NCBI GenBank assembly: GCA_012861695.1
Contig: JAAOOA010000026.1
Span: forward strand, 15,148,437-15,212,436
From: Trematomus loennbergii
Taxonomy: Eukaryota > Chordata > Actinopteri > Perciformes > Nototheniidae
Direction: 5' to 3'
DNA: 64,000 nucleotides
In this document: positions 1 through 14,378 of the stretch, in pieces
How positions within the stretch are numbered: position 1 is the first letter of the stretch
Layout of the letters: each line of letters starts with the position of its first letter
Position numbers and translations under genes: made by a program
Notes under the pieces: generated by a model
Databases searched by the model: none
Seen by the model: the letters and a program-made list of their open reading frames with translations, nothing else
What the model was told of the DNA's origin: nothing

Positions 1-3000
1 AGCGGGATATAGTCATTTCCTCAGCATATGGATAAATGCAACGGGGAAGTTAACTGAAAGAAACCGAATCTGTGGATATTGCATCGACCGACCAAGAAGC
101 ACGTCTCCGTGGAGAGGACGGCTCAGAAAGAGATATTCTCTACAAACACCGGGTGAGATCGCGCCTTTGTCAATATAATGGATCAATGCATGAAATCTGA
201 CTCTGTTTATTTTGTTTAAGGAGTATATTGGGCGTTAACAATTCTGGTTTGCCTTTTATAATATTATTTCATTCAAGAACCCCTTGTGCGTTTAATTAAC
301 ACAGCTATTTTTGATAGTTGCTTCAGCAGTGAGCAGGAGAGGTGGGGAGAGGCGGGGCTATCGCTATTTTTTCAGGAAATATTCGTATAGAGGTGATTAC
401 ACGGACTCGGTTGACCCCCCAGAGCGTTTCGTTTGCAAATCTATCCACCTTGGGACCCGTTGTCGTTTGTGGGGTCAGTTTCTATCGGCCTCGTGTAAAT
501 AATAGGGCTATACGCACGCGAAACTATGCAGATACAAGCAGTTTTCTCCTCGTGTAAACGGCGCCTTAGTCTAGACCTACACGGGTCCTTTTGACTACTT
601 GTTTTGACCTTTCGTCCGCACCCTAACGGTGCTTTAAGTCAATGTTTCCACTGTTGACTTCTTTGTGAGGCGCCACATGTGCAGCAACATATCTGATCTG
701 TGACATGAATCCAGTCATCTGTACCTTATCTATGGCCAACCCTTGATCCTCAAATAGCAGATCCAATAGTCGTAAAAAGAAAAGAAAATTGACGTCGGAA
801 TGATTTGACGACATGACTCATGAGTGAGGTTGGATGTCGATGAAAGGAGGTTTACAGGAGACATCCAGTGTCCTAAACCTTGGCTTGGTATGGAGTAAAT
901 AGTTCGGAACAGAGATGTCTGATACATGTCTTTGCTGACCCCAACCATTTGGGCAGTATTAAAGAAATAACGGACAGAATACAGGAGCTTACAGAAGAAT
1001 AAAAGGCCAAACCTGGAGACATCATATTTTGGATGGGAGTGAATCTGGGATTTCTTTCATGAAGTCTTGCATAAACTTAACCCTAACCCTAACCCTAACT
1101 CATGCAATGTTAAATCCCAACCCGTAATACCATTCCACTCACTATTCTATTCCCAGTGACATTTTGTCTTTCTTTCTGAGGGTCATGGGGGTTGAAAGAA
1201 GTCAATATAAACATGTGAAAAGATCAGACAATACCTGCAGGGAAATTAAAAGAGAGGCCTCGTGGCATTTAAAAATAGAAGCCATGACGATCAAGGGAGG
1301 GAGAGGAGAGAAAACAATTAAGAGGGTGAACAATCTTTGATGAAATCAGGAATGAGGGGGCTCGCCACGTGAGCAGGTCGCACTGACAGGGATGTGGCAG
1401 CAATTAAACGTCGCAGTGACAGCGGTGTTGCCAAGCCGTGGGAAGACGGAGCGTGACTCCAAATAAAACCAGCGATTAAAGACTCTCTGGGAGTCGTCTA
1501 CCTGCAGGTTGGTTTTGTGGCAATATCTGCAAAGTTTTCTATCCATAAATACAACCTTGAACAAACACTTCGCTACAGATGTATCACAAACATCCCCATA
1601 CTACGGCTCTTCCTGTGTCTTCGACGTGAACAACAAACAAAGCGTCTCAGATTACACATGCGTCACTCTACCGCTCCCTCCCTGAGGCAGAGCATCAGTG
1701 ATCTGAGAAGACGTGTTTCCATCTCTCTGATGCGATGCTGTAGAGATGTGTAGGCATGTCTTTGTTTTACTCTTTGTGGTGTTTCCAACCTTTTGGTATG
1801 TTGTTGAAAGATGGAGAATTTCCTTCATATTTCTTACTTTTCTTTCCTATTTCTTTTTATTATAGCATTTCAGTTCAAAAATGGGTTTAAGGGACTTTTG
1901 TCAGATTTGATGACGTGGAGGTTCAGAATAATTCAGTTATATGTTTTTCAGTAACCTATACAAGGAAATATATTGGTTTATCTTAGAATGACTGTGTCAA
2001 AAATGGACTATGACATCCAAAATCAAATCAAAATGCTTAAATGATAAAGATAGTGTAGCATCCCATATGACGAGTCAGACACAGCGACAGAAGTAGTAGG
2101 GTATGTGCAAGAAGAAGCAATTTAAACAAACTCGTTTTCATCTTTTATTTTGGATAAAAATACTGAATGCAATTGCCGGTCTTCCCTATCTGCTCTTCAT
2201 CTCTGAAACACTCCCCATCTGCATATGTGCTCCTTCAATACAGCTGTCCTGATGTCACAGGCTTTGTTGCCATGGAGGTCATTCAGATTCCCCCTCAGCG
2301 ATCTTTTGTCATTTATAATTCTCCTCTGTTATGAAGCAATTGAAACAATATTATTGAGGAAAGAGTCTGTTGCAAAACAGAAAAAACAAAGAGGGTCTTC
2401 AATATTTGTATGTCATCTCACCGTACTAAGTTCTTATTCATCAAAGCCACATGGCGGAGGTTTTAATAAACACATGAAGTGTTATGAAAAGTAGGCTCAT
2501 TTCAGACGATAACTTGAATACCTAAATGATTATACCTCAGAGTTGGTAAGTCTTTTCTCTAAACTTTGGTGTGTTGATGAGTTTCAAATCATAAAATGGA
2601 AACAAGATGGACGTTCATGTGAGACAGACACACTAAACTACAAGAAAGCAGCAAAAATGCTTCCAATGTTTATGAAAGTAAAGCATAGTTGGGTATAAAA
2701 AATAGGTCAGTAGATTTTCCGTAGTCGGACAGACCGAGGCAAAAACCTTACCTTCCCCTTTAGCGAGGTCATTATATATTGTGAAAAAAGGCTCTGTCTC
2801 ACTACCGCAAATGTGTGACTATCTCAAACCGTTTTTTTTACAAACAGGTTTTTTTATAACACCTATTGACTTGAACAACCTTGACATTTTGCGACCTTCA
2901 CAAACACCAGGTCCATCTCCTCTCACCGCCCTTATATCATGTGTGTCTGTTATGTCAGTATCACCCCCCCCGCTGTGCCGTTCACCTTTAGCCTGCCCGC

Positions 3001-3667
3001 TGTGCAGAACTGCCGCGCTCATTATCCGCTCCGATAGCTCCCCGCTGCTCCACCTGCCCTCTGCTGAGAAACACACCTGCTGTGGTTCTGCAACCCACTT
3101 CTTCCAGTGTGTGTATCCCATTGTGTGTGTGTTCGAGCACTGTTTTTGTTTCAGACAGGCAGTAATCAGGCCGAGTGATTATCTAACCTGATTACGGGCA
3201 GATCTGTATGAGAGCAGCTGTCGATCACTCTTTACGTTTTTTTAATATTGGCAAACAGGTGGGGATCATCACATATGCAGAAAAAAAATCATAATGAGTG
3301 TTTCTCACTCGCCTAACATCCGTGTCCTATCTGGGTAACCTCGACCGTTAGTAAGTTGTGATGAAGTAACAACGAACAATAATAATAATAATAGTATTTT
3401 CAGAAACTCCATGACGTTTTTCTGACGTCAGCAGACGCTCAGTTCGAGGGCAGATGTCTCATCTGTGAATGGAGCAGAAGAGCTGACACATCCACTCATG
3501 AAAGGAGTGTGTGTAATGAAGTTGAAGCATCTCCTATTGAGAGCATTTTAATAGTACTCTGTTTCGCATATAGACTGCTATTTAACTGCCTCATTAAAAG
3601 CATAATTTCTGCATCACAGCAGTGTAGTCGGGATACTAATACACTGTTCTCTCTCCTTCTCTCTCAG
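1..3667. other. non-coding DNA, probably npdc1 intron 1
   Basis: No exon with recognisable protein similarity or a signal-peptide-like start was found on either strand. The first npdc1 exon seen (at 3668) starts inside a codon and lacks a signal peptide, so the signal-peptide exon must lie upstream. This makes the stretch most likely intronic (inference). Short open frames here have no family resemblance. It contains a short telomere-like repeat at 1078-1099 and an (AAT)n run near 3380. Confidence 0.5.
1078..1099. repeat. short interstitial telomere-like repeat (CCCTAA)n
   Basis: About three and a half perfect copies of CCCTAA (TTAGGG on the minus strand) stand alone in ordinary AT-rich DNA. 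The vertebrate telomere unit is TTAGGG; short internal tracts are common and usually attributed to break repair or chance expansion. Confidence 0.8.
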
Positions 3668-6068
3668 TTAGCAGTAAATGCCCTCGCCATTTAGACTGTG
3701 CCAAAGACGGACGCCATTTCTGCAGGCCGGGCTCCTCCCGATGTGGCCCCTGCCTCGCTCCATTGGAGGAGAACGAGGAGGGAAGCTGCGAGGTGAAGAA
3801 GAGGCACCATAAGCAGGGTAAGGAATATATAAACATTTCCCATTTTCACTTCACAGAGGCCGCAGCTATGATTTCATCGGCAATATTTCATGAGACATAA
3901 AGGTTACACACTCAATGTTACCTAGCAGAAATGTTACATAATATAAATTCCAGACCCAGACAAATGGCCACCTTACAAACAATAAGATTAACAGACAACG
4001 AAAAAGACAATAGTCAAGAAAACAGCCAAAACATAAATCATCATTTTCCATGAAAATGAACTGTCAATATATTTCATGTGGAATCAAATCTGAGAAGCAC
4101 ATTCAAATCTTCAACCTCAATTTTACTAAGATAACCTGTTGGGTTTTAAAGGGGCCCTATTTTGCGTTCTTGGGTTTCCCCTTTCCTGTAGTGTGTTTAT
4201 ATAGATTTTGGTGCATGTAAATGGTCTGCAAAGACTAAAATCCCAAAGTTCACACCAGAATCGCCTCAAATGGGACTCCGTTCCACTATGTAACACTCAC
4301 GCTTCTATTGGCTCGCGTTCCCACATTGTAAGTAATTGGCTAAGGGGCAGGATATCTCTTAGCGGTTGACCAAACACAACAGAGCTGACCAGCTAACCAA
4401 TCAGAGCAGAGGCCTGTACTACGAAGCTGGTTCAACTTAACCTGGATATGTTGGAGTTAGCCGGTTGGCGTAATCCAAAACATACGCGCTGGCGCTAAAC
4501 TGTACTACGACGCTGGATATCAAGTGGATCGCTCAAGCCAGCCGTGTCCTATCTAGTTAGGTGCGCGTTCACATGAAAGGGGTGGTATTTGGAGCATTCG
4601 ACCAATCTCAAACACGGAGAAGCGTACTGACAGCGCAGCGTCATACTTCCTGAATGAAAAGTGAACTTTAATATTAGTCAAATATGAGGAAGTTAAACTT
4701 TAAACATCCATGACTTAAACACTTTACCCAGGATAAAAGCCACATAGCTGCACCTGCAAGGTGAATACAGCTGGTAAAAGAAAAAGTGTTTGAATGCGTA
4801 CATTAACAGGTTTATGATATCACTGCCCCGTCCAAGACACGAGTGGATCTGACTTTAATTAGGAGGTGTTGCTTAAAATAATACTTCTGCATACAGTATG
4901 TGACACTGTGAGTGTTGCACGGCCAGATACGGCTCAAGAAGCTGACTCAAATAAGGAAATATATGATACATTATGATGTGATATGATATGAATGATAATG
5001 GACACATCTACGTCTGCACTCACAGTGCCGCGGACTGTACTTAATGTTACTCTGATCCGGTTACTTATGTCGTGGCAGATATTTAAGTAAGCTTTCTTAA
5101 CGCTAATGTTATAATAGTCAGATTGCTCTGAAGATGGGAGGGGATATTCTATTAATTTTCACGTTCACACAGTCAGTTGATTTTGGCCGGTCGTCTTTCC
5201 TGCAACGGCAGTTTCTGTATTTCCTTTCTCCTCCTGTAATATGATTGATCGCTTTAAACTCCGCACACGGAGCTCTGATTGGTCAGCAGGCGGTGCTTTC
5301 ACTGAGTTGATCTCTTAGCCTGCACCTAACCTGCTCCGGAGCAGGTTTGCCGCTCAGCATAAGTTACCATGGAAATCTAGCCTGCTAAAAAGAGAACCAG
5401 CGTCGTAGGACCGGAAAGCCCGAGATTTCCCTGAAGTTAGCCGGCTAAGCGAAAATCCAGCTTCGTAGTACAGGCCTCTGGTCTCCCTTGAAAAAGAGAT
5501 CTATGATCTCAAGGGACAATCTGGATAAATAAAGGTTTGAAATGAGACTTGGCTCTGGTTTCAGACAGAGGGTGAAAAGAGGTGCTGCAGCACAGGCAGT
5601 CTGAGGAAAATAAGGAGCTTTTTGAACATTAAAGCATGTAAACATGTCACAGTAGAGACTCACAATACAAATATGAACCTCAAAAAGAGCATAATATGTC
5701 CTCTTTAGAAAGCCAGTATTTCTCTGCTTCACTCACTTTCATTCTGTGTTCTGTCTGTTTTATTTCCAGTTGATCTCTGTATCCTGTTGCCCACATCTCC
5801 TGCCTCTCCACCTCTTTCTCTGTTACTATTGATTCTCTGCTTTGCTTCTCCTCCTTCAATCTTAGTTTGATGTCTTTATTCCTCCTCCCTCTCAGTATCT
5901 TGTGTATCTCCTCCAATTCACTCTCTTTTTTGTCCCGTTCTCTTCTCACTACATTGTGGTAGATTTGGTGCAGTCTGATCCTCTGTTATTAATCCGTCCC
6001 TGCCCCTGCTGCGTCTGCGACACATGCACAGCCCCCGCACTGACGGCTTTAATCACTTAGACGACATG

Positions 6069-6126
<58 letters not shown>

Positions 6127-9100
6127 CTCCTCACGCCTCCATCACTGAATCTAATGTAATTCAATGAAAGTCAATCTTGTTTTTCCGATTTCCATGGAAT
6201 CGCACTGCTTGCCAACACAGACCACGCTGCAGAAATCCGAGAGAAACTGAAGCGTCTCGTGTTTATTTGAGAGCACATGCTTGCCTGTGCACAAATGTGT
6301 GTGTCTATCAGTGGGAAGTGGGCATGTGTGTCTGCAGGATTAATAATTTAGATGGGTCTGCGGCAGGGGAGGATACGAACTTGGCTCAAATGATTGGCGG
6401 CAGAATCAAGCAAACACGAGAAGGGGATGAGTGTGTATCGGAGAGAAAAGTCTATCATGAAGAAGAGAGGATGCTTCTTTTTACTGGAGCCCACTCGTAT
6501 GATGATGAAATCAGCTGTTAGTATTAGGACTTTGAATCGTATGTGTGATGCTGTTGTTTGTGTGGTGATGTGAATCCAGCACATCATAGGACGCCTCAGA
6601 TAAGCCCCCCCGCAGTTACATAAACCCCTGACACACCACAAAAACCCAGTGACCCGAACAACATATCAACTCTGTCTCTTTTTCACACACACACACACAC
6701 AGGATAAATGAACAGATGAAGTTACTGTCTTTCACTAAATACACCACTTATTGGTTTGTCACATATGAATGCAGCAAAACACAATAAAGATTGCACTAGC
6801 TGGCATCATTCCACAACACAAATAAATGACACCTCTAAAGTAAGTCTTTTATGACGTCAGAGGAAATATAATGGCTGTGTTTTCAGGACCAAACAACTGA
6901 CGCACGATTTCCCCCGCTCCCCTGGTACAAGTCAGATAATTGTCCTTCATTTTCTTTTCTTTCGCTCACTCACACAGTTATGCACTCGTAACTAAACCTG
7001 TGATTTGTCAGCAAGCACCGTTTGCGTCAGATAATGAATCAAATTGTTCTTCCAATTAAATTACCAAGCAGAATCGCTGGCTCTGCAAGAGAGGTTAGAT
7101 GTGTTTTTTCCTGCAGAATCATCACAATAATATCACAGAGAAATACATTTTTTAGACAAAATCAGACGCTAAAATGTAATGTGTGCCAGAAAGGAAGAGA
7201 TAATTCAATGTCTGCAGCAGATTGCAACTACCGGTATGTCCTTAAGAATAAAGCAGACTGAAGAGAGGCTGAACCAGGATACTGCAGTCATCTTCATTCA
7301 CCCAGAACTCTCTATTCTCTGGCTGTAGAGAGGAGTGTGTTATGTTACTATAGCTACTGCTGCAAGGCTGCTTAACCTTCTAACAGGGAACACAATTAGC
7401 ACATTTTAGCAGCCAGTACTTGTAAAATAGGCAAGTGCTTAGTAGATCTGCATCAACCACCATCCAAAAACAAAGGTTAAGTGGTCAAATTAAGTGTTAT
7501 TTTAAGATTGTAAGATGTTTTATCTATTTGACATTTTATATAGTTTAATTATCATATATTAAAGACTTGCACATTCACAAGAATATGAAGAAGTGTTGCT
7601 TATTAACTGCAGTTATCTTCAAAGGAATAAAATAAATACTGGCTTTTTGAATTATATTTATATATTTAGAGATACGACAGCATTACTTTAGTAAATAGTC
7701 AGTGATGACAGGGTTTATTTTTGTGCTGTAAAGCAACATTTTTCACTCTGAATTCCTCTTCTCTAAATGGCAAGCCCCTATTCACATATCTTGAATTTAA
7801 AAATTATATCAGCACTTCTGTCATGAACTTTTATTATTCCTCGGCCTTGCACCTGTTGGTCAAGGTTGTTCCGGTGTTGATCATCTCTGTCAGGACTCAG
7901 AAATGTCTAATATTTCACATACTCGGCTCAGAGAGGATGAAGTGCTCCCTGGTGAGGTGTGCAGCACTTTGTATTGGAAGAAGGACCTGCTTGTGTTTGA
8001 CATGGAGGCGTGTGCTGCCATTGGTAAACACACAGGAGCCGATACCTCCAAGCCATGTTCTTTGTTTGGAAGCCGCACAAATAGCCTGTAAATGGTATGT
8101 ATTCCTAACACGCAGTTAAAAGTGTATGTGCTAAAGGCATGGCTGACTCCATGCGGCAAATTTAATTGGACTTTTTGTTCTCGTTTTTTGTATTCGTGTT
8201 GTATATGTATTTTTATATTAAGTGATCGAGGGGTCAAAAAACGGTGAGAACCGAGATACAAAAAAAAGTAATTTTAGTTGTTTAACGAGTGTAAACATGA
8301 GAAGGTATCCTGCAGCATTTACTTTGTCAACATGATGTTAGAACACTAATCTAATGGAGGGCCAAACTTCAGTTTTAAGCTTACTAAATATTAAATAAAC
8401 ATTACACACTTTCAGTAAAGGAATTGCCTGCAAGACATGCTGCATGTTTAAATGAAGGGTACCAGCATTTCATATTACAACTGTTGTATCTAAAAGTTAC
8501 AGATTATATACAGATTCACGGTTGTTAATGTCGCTCCCACCATTTTACCACTGTTCCTCTTTGGAACAATGAATGAAATACCTGTGGAACTGTTTACTGA
8601 AGGTTAGAAAATGTTAACACATTTACTGTATTTACTCAAAGCTCTGCAGTCAGCTGTGACTAACTTTTTATGGCATGTGGGAGGGGGACTTCTGCTGTAA
8701 CCTTAACAACGATTTAGATCTGGTGGGCTAAATCACATTTAACTATGCACTTCTTCCTCATTCCAAAAACAGACCAACTAATAAAGAAGATAAGAGTTTC
8801 TGTTTAATCTGTGACCTTTTTGTTTCCCTGTAACCGTTTTTTAGACCTTTTATCCAAACGCTGTGGACAAAACACATAAATTAAAACACATAAATACATG
8901 TGCAAAGAATTTGATTCGGTGTATAGGTACATTTAAAACAGTAAGAGAAAATGACATTTTTAAATAAGTACAAAAATGAAGATATAAAATAAAGCTAAAT
9001 TCCTATACAAATATGAAACACTATAAAAATGTATATAAATATTTTTCAACTATCAAGACTATGTGCTTTTAGAGAGGAGGAGAATAAACAGCTTAGTCTC

Positions 9101-12100
9101 TCTTTTTGTCTCTTCATCAACGCCTTAGTCTCTTTTTGTCTCTTCAGCTATGTAGTACATGTATTACATTTACCCCTAGAGGGCAGCAGGACACACTGAG
9201 TACAAATCAATAATCTCTCACAGCACGGCTCACTGTGAGGCAGAGGCACTGTGATCACTGTCCTTTCACTTCTAACATCTACAGCTGCATCAAAGAGTTA
9301 AATAAGTATTTTTTGTAGCATTGAAGTCATTATTGGATTGACAATATAAAAGAAAAAAGATAATCGTTTTGACTGGTTTATATTGCATCTGTCACTTCAT
9401 GGTGTTTTTAAGTTTTAGGATATATTGTATGGTGACATTACTATTTTTTTGACATTTCCTAAAAGTTTGAAACAAATTGACAAGGTATTGTGAAACTCAT
9501 GGAGAGAATGTATGTGAGTTTGTGTGTTTGTGTGTGTGCAAGCTTGTGTTTTGGGGGAGGAAGAAATGTGACTATTTTTTTAAGTGGGAAAAGTAACAGC
9601 ACAGATGTGTGTGAACCTCGATTCCTGTTGAGCTGTTTAGTGTTTGTTTGTTGTACCCAGCAGCCCCCTGGGTGCCTCTCCAGAGGTTATTGGTCATTAT
9701 CAACCCGGTGACAAATCTCGCTTACACAAGAAGAGGTGTGCGTGCTTTGTCAGTGTGTGACAAACCACACACATACACACAATCACCACCTTTTTAGGTG
9801 ATTTATCAGCTACTGCTTAGCTAGGGGTCCTGGGGTTTTCCACATGAATAAATAATGGTAATTCTTTTTTCACCATTTCCTTGCTGATTTAAAATCAATT
9901 CACAATTTTTTTTGAGACCAACCTGTACATATCTTACCTACTCTTTTTTTTAAATCCCTAAAATAAGCTGTATTGCCACGTGCCACTGGTGAGCCCACTG
10001 GCACGGTTGGAGCTCCCAACCACCTGCAAAGTACAGATGGTGCATCCTGCCTCCACAGACACCTGCTATGGAGTGCACTAAATGACCATTAGTGGAGGGG
10101 GGTAAGCTGATAACAAAGCAGGCAGTGAAAGTGCTGGCATGTCATATCATACACATTAGCTCAGCCAGATGGCCGGCCTTCTGGTGCAAAAGTGAAACTG
10201 TAATCATTAATGTAATGTAGGTGGTTTAAAACAATGTGTGACAACGCTGATCATTTATCTTTCTGCATCGGTATCCCGTGAATCCTTCAAAAGTATTCAA
10301 AGGCCTTGAATTCATTACTATAACAATTCGATTTTAAGTTGTTAAATGTTAAATTCACTTAAAAGTCACATTTCCTCAAACTGCAGAACCTTGTTTGAAC
10401 TTATTTTATCCACAACTTATTTTTACATAACTTCCCTTCTCTCAGGTTTGAGTGCAAATACTTTTAATTTAATTTCTCTGTAATTAAAGTATGAAGGGCT
10501 CATCACAGAGGTGAAATAATGTCACAAAAACTGAATTCAAGTGTCCTTTAAAAAAAGAAAAGAATCCATGGCACACTGAAGCATTGGTGCAGTATTAAAA
10601 TGCCTTTATTTCACATAGCAGCATGTGTTTAAGATCAGCCACGACACGGGCCTTGATTCGATATGTGATATATTGCAGGGTAACTTTATAGAGGGAAATA
10701 GCACTTTGATTACCACCATTAGCAGGGAGCTTTGGGGTCTTTTGTGAATGTAGCAACTAAAGCCCAGTGAGGCCAATGTTTGGCTGATTGCTGGGCCCCT
10801 GCGGTGCTTCCTCCCCCGGCCACACACACACTCTCGGCCCTGGTCGCCCCGGACGCCTCGGCAGGGCTGCAGGAATGTGGACTCACTGTCTGGCCTGAGG
10901 GGCTGTTAACAACAGTTTAGTATTGTCTCCTTTTTTACTCGTCCACAAACAAACAACACACATGAGCACACTCCCTGTTCATCGCTTCAGAGGCAAGACG
11001 CTGAGAAACACATGTATACACGCCTAAACCATATGCATGAGCTCTCTGTCTTTGCCTTTCTTACCACAATAGTTACACATTACTCGTCATGAACATTGAT
11101 AAGTTGTGAAAGAATAATGTTTTCCAGGATTAAGAATGCCCAACCTCAAGGTTATGGGTCATGAGGTCTAACATCTAGGAATATAAGAGCTGATTAAGAA
11201 GACTGAGATTGCGAAATTGCGACTAAATGTAAAGATGCCAAATATTCCCCTGTTCCAGTTTTATCAGCTGTGAGCTTGTGCTTCTGTTCTTTGTCTAATG
11301 TGATCATTAAATAAATACTATATCAACGTTTTCTTAGATTTTATAGACCAATTTTTCAAAATCAATGAAGTTAATGAATAGAAGAATAGACTGAAATGAG
11401 GATCCACCATTTTTGATTTTTGCTGATATCCGTTATACTATGCAGATTTTTCTTATCTCATTTTAGAAAATTGCAGAACAGAGATATACTCACATATATT
11501 TTTAACACCTAATTGTAGGAAACAATAAGTCTCCTGTAATGGAGGTATATTATTACGCCTATTGTTAACCGTGACGACCCACTGGCAGATCCAGACATAG
11601 AATACAATGCTCTTAGAAGAAAAATACATTGATTCATGTAAAATAATTGCCTATTTATTTGTATGTAGTATTTTATGTTTAATATGTGTTGTCCTTTCGG
11701 TAGGTAAAGTGGCATTCTACCCCGACCTCGATGAAGAGATCGATTTCCTTCACTCAGTCATCGAAAAACAGGAAGTGACTGAGATCAAGACAGAAAGACA
11801 CCACACAAGCAAACATCCTGGTAAGAGCAATCTTAAAAAAAAACAATATTACTAATATTATATTACCAAGTTCACACATGTCCTCTGATTGACAGTTAAC
11901 CCCACCCATGTTTCCTCTCAACGCCTTTGGTTTTAACGCGGTCTCTTTTTGTGTACCCGCTCTTTCCAGCTGCCGTCACCTCCCAGAAAGATGATAAAAT
12001 AACCAAACCAGGTGTCACCAAACCCAAACTGAAAAGCCAGAATGACAACAGTACAGACCCCCGCCCCACAGTTTCTGCCCTCCCTGAAACCCCGACCCAC

Positions 12101-14312
12101 CAGCCTCGTGTTTCCGGAGAACCGGGTCGAGCTGGTCCTATCGCTGTGCCAGCATCCAAACATGACAAGTTTATAGTCAGTGAGTATGATTTGTTTATGT
12201 CCTCAGAAGGCCTTAATGCTCTGAGAAAGTGAAAGCCTGTGGGTAAAGAATCCATTGCTGCTACAGTATATTAAAATAAACAGAAAAGGGTAGAAATGCA
12301 GTCCATTAGCTTAAAATGTGGGTCATTCTGCTGCGTGGATATTTGGAAGCAAGATTGAATCCCTTTCTGCTTTTATCCCAACAGAAGGGTTAGTCATTTT
12401 CATCCTGAAGTGTTTATTGCTTTGAAGATGCATCTCAATTCATTACAACTCATAATGAGAAAATTAGATAGAGATAAAATGATCTATAGCACCCATAAGA
12501 AAATGTCTCATCTGACTCAAACACTCATTATTTGCTCCTTAACATGTTCTGTTTTCTTTTTTTTTAATCAACCTGCAGTCATGATTTCGCTGTGTGTGGT
12601 GGTGGGCTCTGTGGCAGTGGTCCTGGCAACCGTCTGTTACGTCAAGTAAGTCTGAAAAAACCTCTACACTGAATGAAATACATACGAACATACATATTCT
12701 TCTGCACTTACACTCGGTATTTGGATTTCAAACAGTTAGTGCATTCACACGGATTATGGCCAATCGCATTGCAACATGAGTATCCTGAAGTTTTCACCTT
12801 CAATGGTCGCCTACATGGCAACATTGCGATAATAGGGTGGATGGTAATCTGTAAAGACCTACAGATATTTTGGTGGGGGAAATTTACCGTCAGATGTTAG
12901 CAGTAATGCTCTGTCTGGTTGCAGTTTGCCATTAAAAAAGAGGAAGTGGGCAAATAGTGTAATTGCTATTTTTGGTAAGTGTAGGACATCCTTGTTGTAT
13001 TTGAGAAAACACAAACCTGTCAAAATGAAGTTAGTACATTGTGCACTATGACGTTGTTCAACCTTATTCATGTCAAAGACGCTTGAATTAACAACATTAG
13101 TTTACAAACGACCATTTTATGATTTTCCTGCAGGGGCCGCCATATAAAAAGATTACGTTTTTTAGATAAGATTACAAATCCAGTATATGTCTACTACAGT
13201 TGAGGAGATAATCGTGAAGGAAGTGAAACCTAGGATCCGAAGTCTCTCCTACAGTATGACTCACATTGCCTCACTTCTATAGTGAAGTAATAGTAAACAT
13301 GTACTATTCCTCATTTGTCTAGGGGCTCCCTTGAACTCCCTAAAGTCTCCTTCTGGTTCCCAGTTGAGAACCACTGGTGTACACCGTGTACTACATAACA
13401 ATTGTACTAACGGAGGTATCCAAATTGAGACCAGGCCCATAATATTAGTTATTAAAAAAGCATGATGTTAATGTATGCTTTTTGTTTTAAAACACAAAAC
13501 CAAACTTTATTTTTTGGTAATCAATTTAGTAGACAAGTTATAATTTGGATGTACTTGTGTGTTTCTCAGTCAATGTCACTTCTTGTTTTATACCTATTTA
13601 TAACCCTTTTTTACACCTAAAATCACACTTTAATTTGGTCTTCAAGTATGATAAGATCTGCGAGCTTAGATGACAGGATGTTGTTTTCATGCCAGAGGCA
13701 GGAAACGGCCATCATTATTACAGGAGACTCAGATTCACGTTGCCCCCCACAGGTTGCAGAAAGAATCGCACCTGGCTCAGAAGGTCGACTACCCGGCTTT
13801 CAGAGGAGGGACGAGCTTGCCTGCCCCCCCAGCCAACGGCTCCTCGGTAAGTGATTCTTCCTTCACCTATTGTTACAGCTCGCTTCCTTTTTCTGCATAA
13901 TAGCCAGATATGATTGTGCACTGCAACTTCTGTTATCAAACTTCCTCCTTCTGTTGTCTCCTCAGATGGGAGATAAGAATCTGGCCCAAAATGCTCAGAT
14001 GTATCACTACCAACATCAAAAACAGCAGATGCTCTCAATGGGAAAGTACGTTTCTTTGGTCTTTTCTTCACTCTCGCTGACACCTCCTTCCTTTCCTCTT
14101 TTTCATGTCTCTCGTGTATTAATGCGGATTTCAAATGTTCAACCACATCCTCTGATATTTTTCCGCTATTCTTTATCTTAACTGTGTTTTCCCCCTGTCT
14201 TGCAGTAACAAACCTGAACAGAAAACCGTTGACACCGAGGTCACATCAGATGAGGAAGAAGTGGGAGGAGACTTCACAGTATACGAGTGCCCTGGACTTG
14301 CACCGGTAGGTA

Positions 14313-14378
<66 letters not shown>

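Larger units (their letters stand above)
5708..11703. other. remainder of large npdc1 intron
   Basis: No coding exon was recognised between the nested repeat and the npdc1 exon at 11704. The stretch contains a (TC)n tract at 6069, a TG-rich tract near 9520, and the E-box cluster near 9977-10171. A Lys/Glu/Arg-rich minus-strand frame at 5680-5949 is best explained by pyrimidine-rich + strand composition. Confidence 0.6.

Noticed and set aside
311..557. Two overlapping open frames near the left end (63 and 71 codons)
   Set aside because: No family resemblance, no splice context that joins npdc1, and composition typical of chance frames.
5680..5949. Minus-strand Lys/Glu/Arg-rich frame of 89 codons, coiled-coil-like
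   Set aside because: The + strand is strongly pyrimidine-rich here, which alone yields K/E/R codons on the other strand. It also overlaps the end of a transposon remnant. A GIMAP-like relic was considered but could not be supported.
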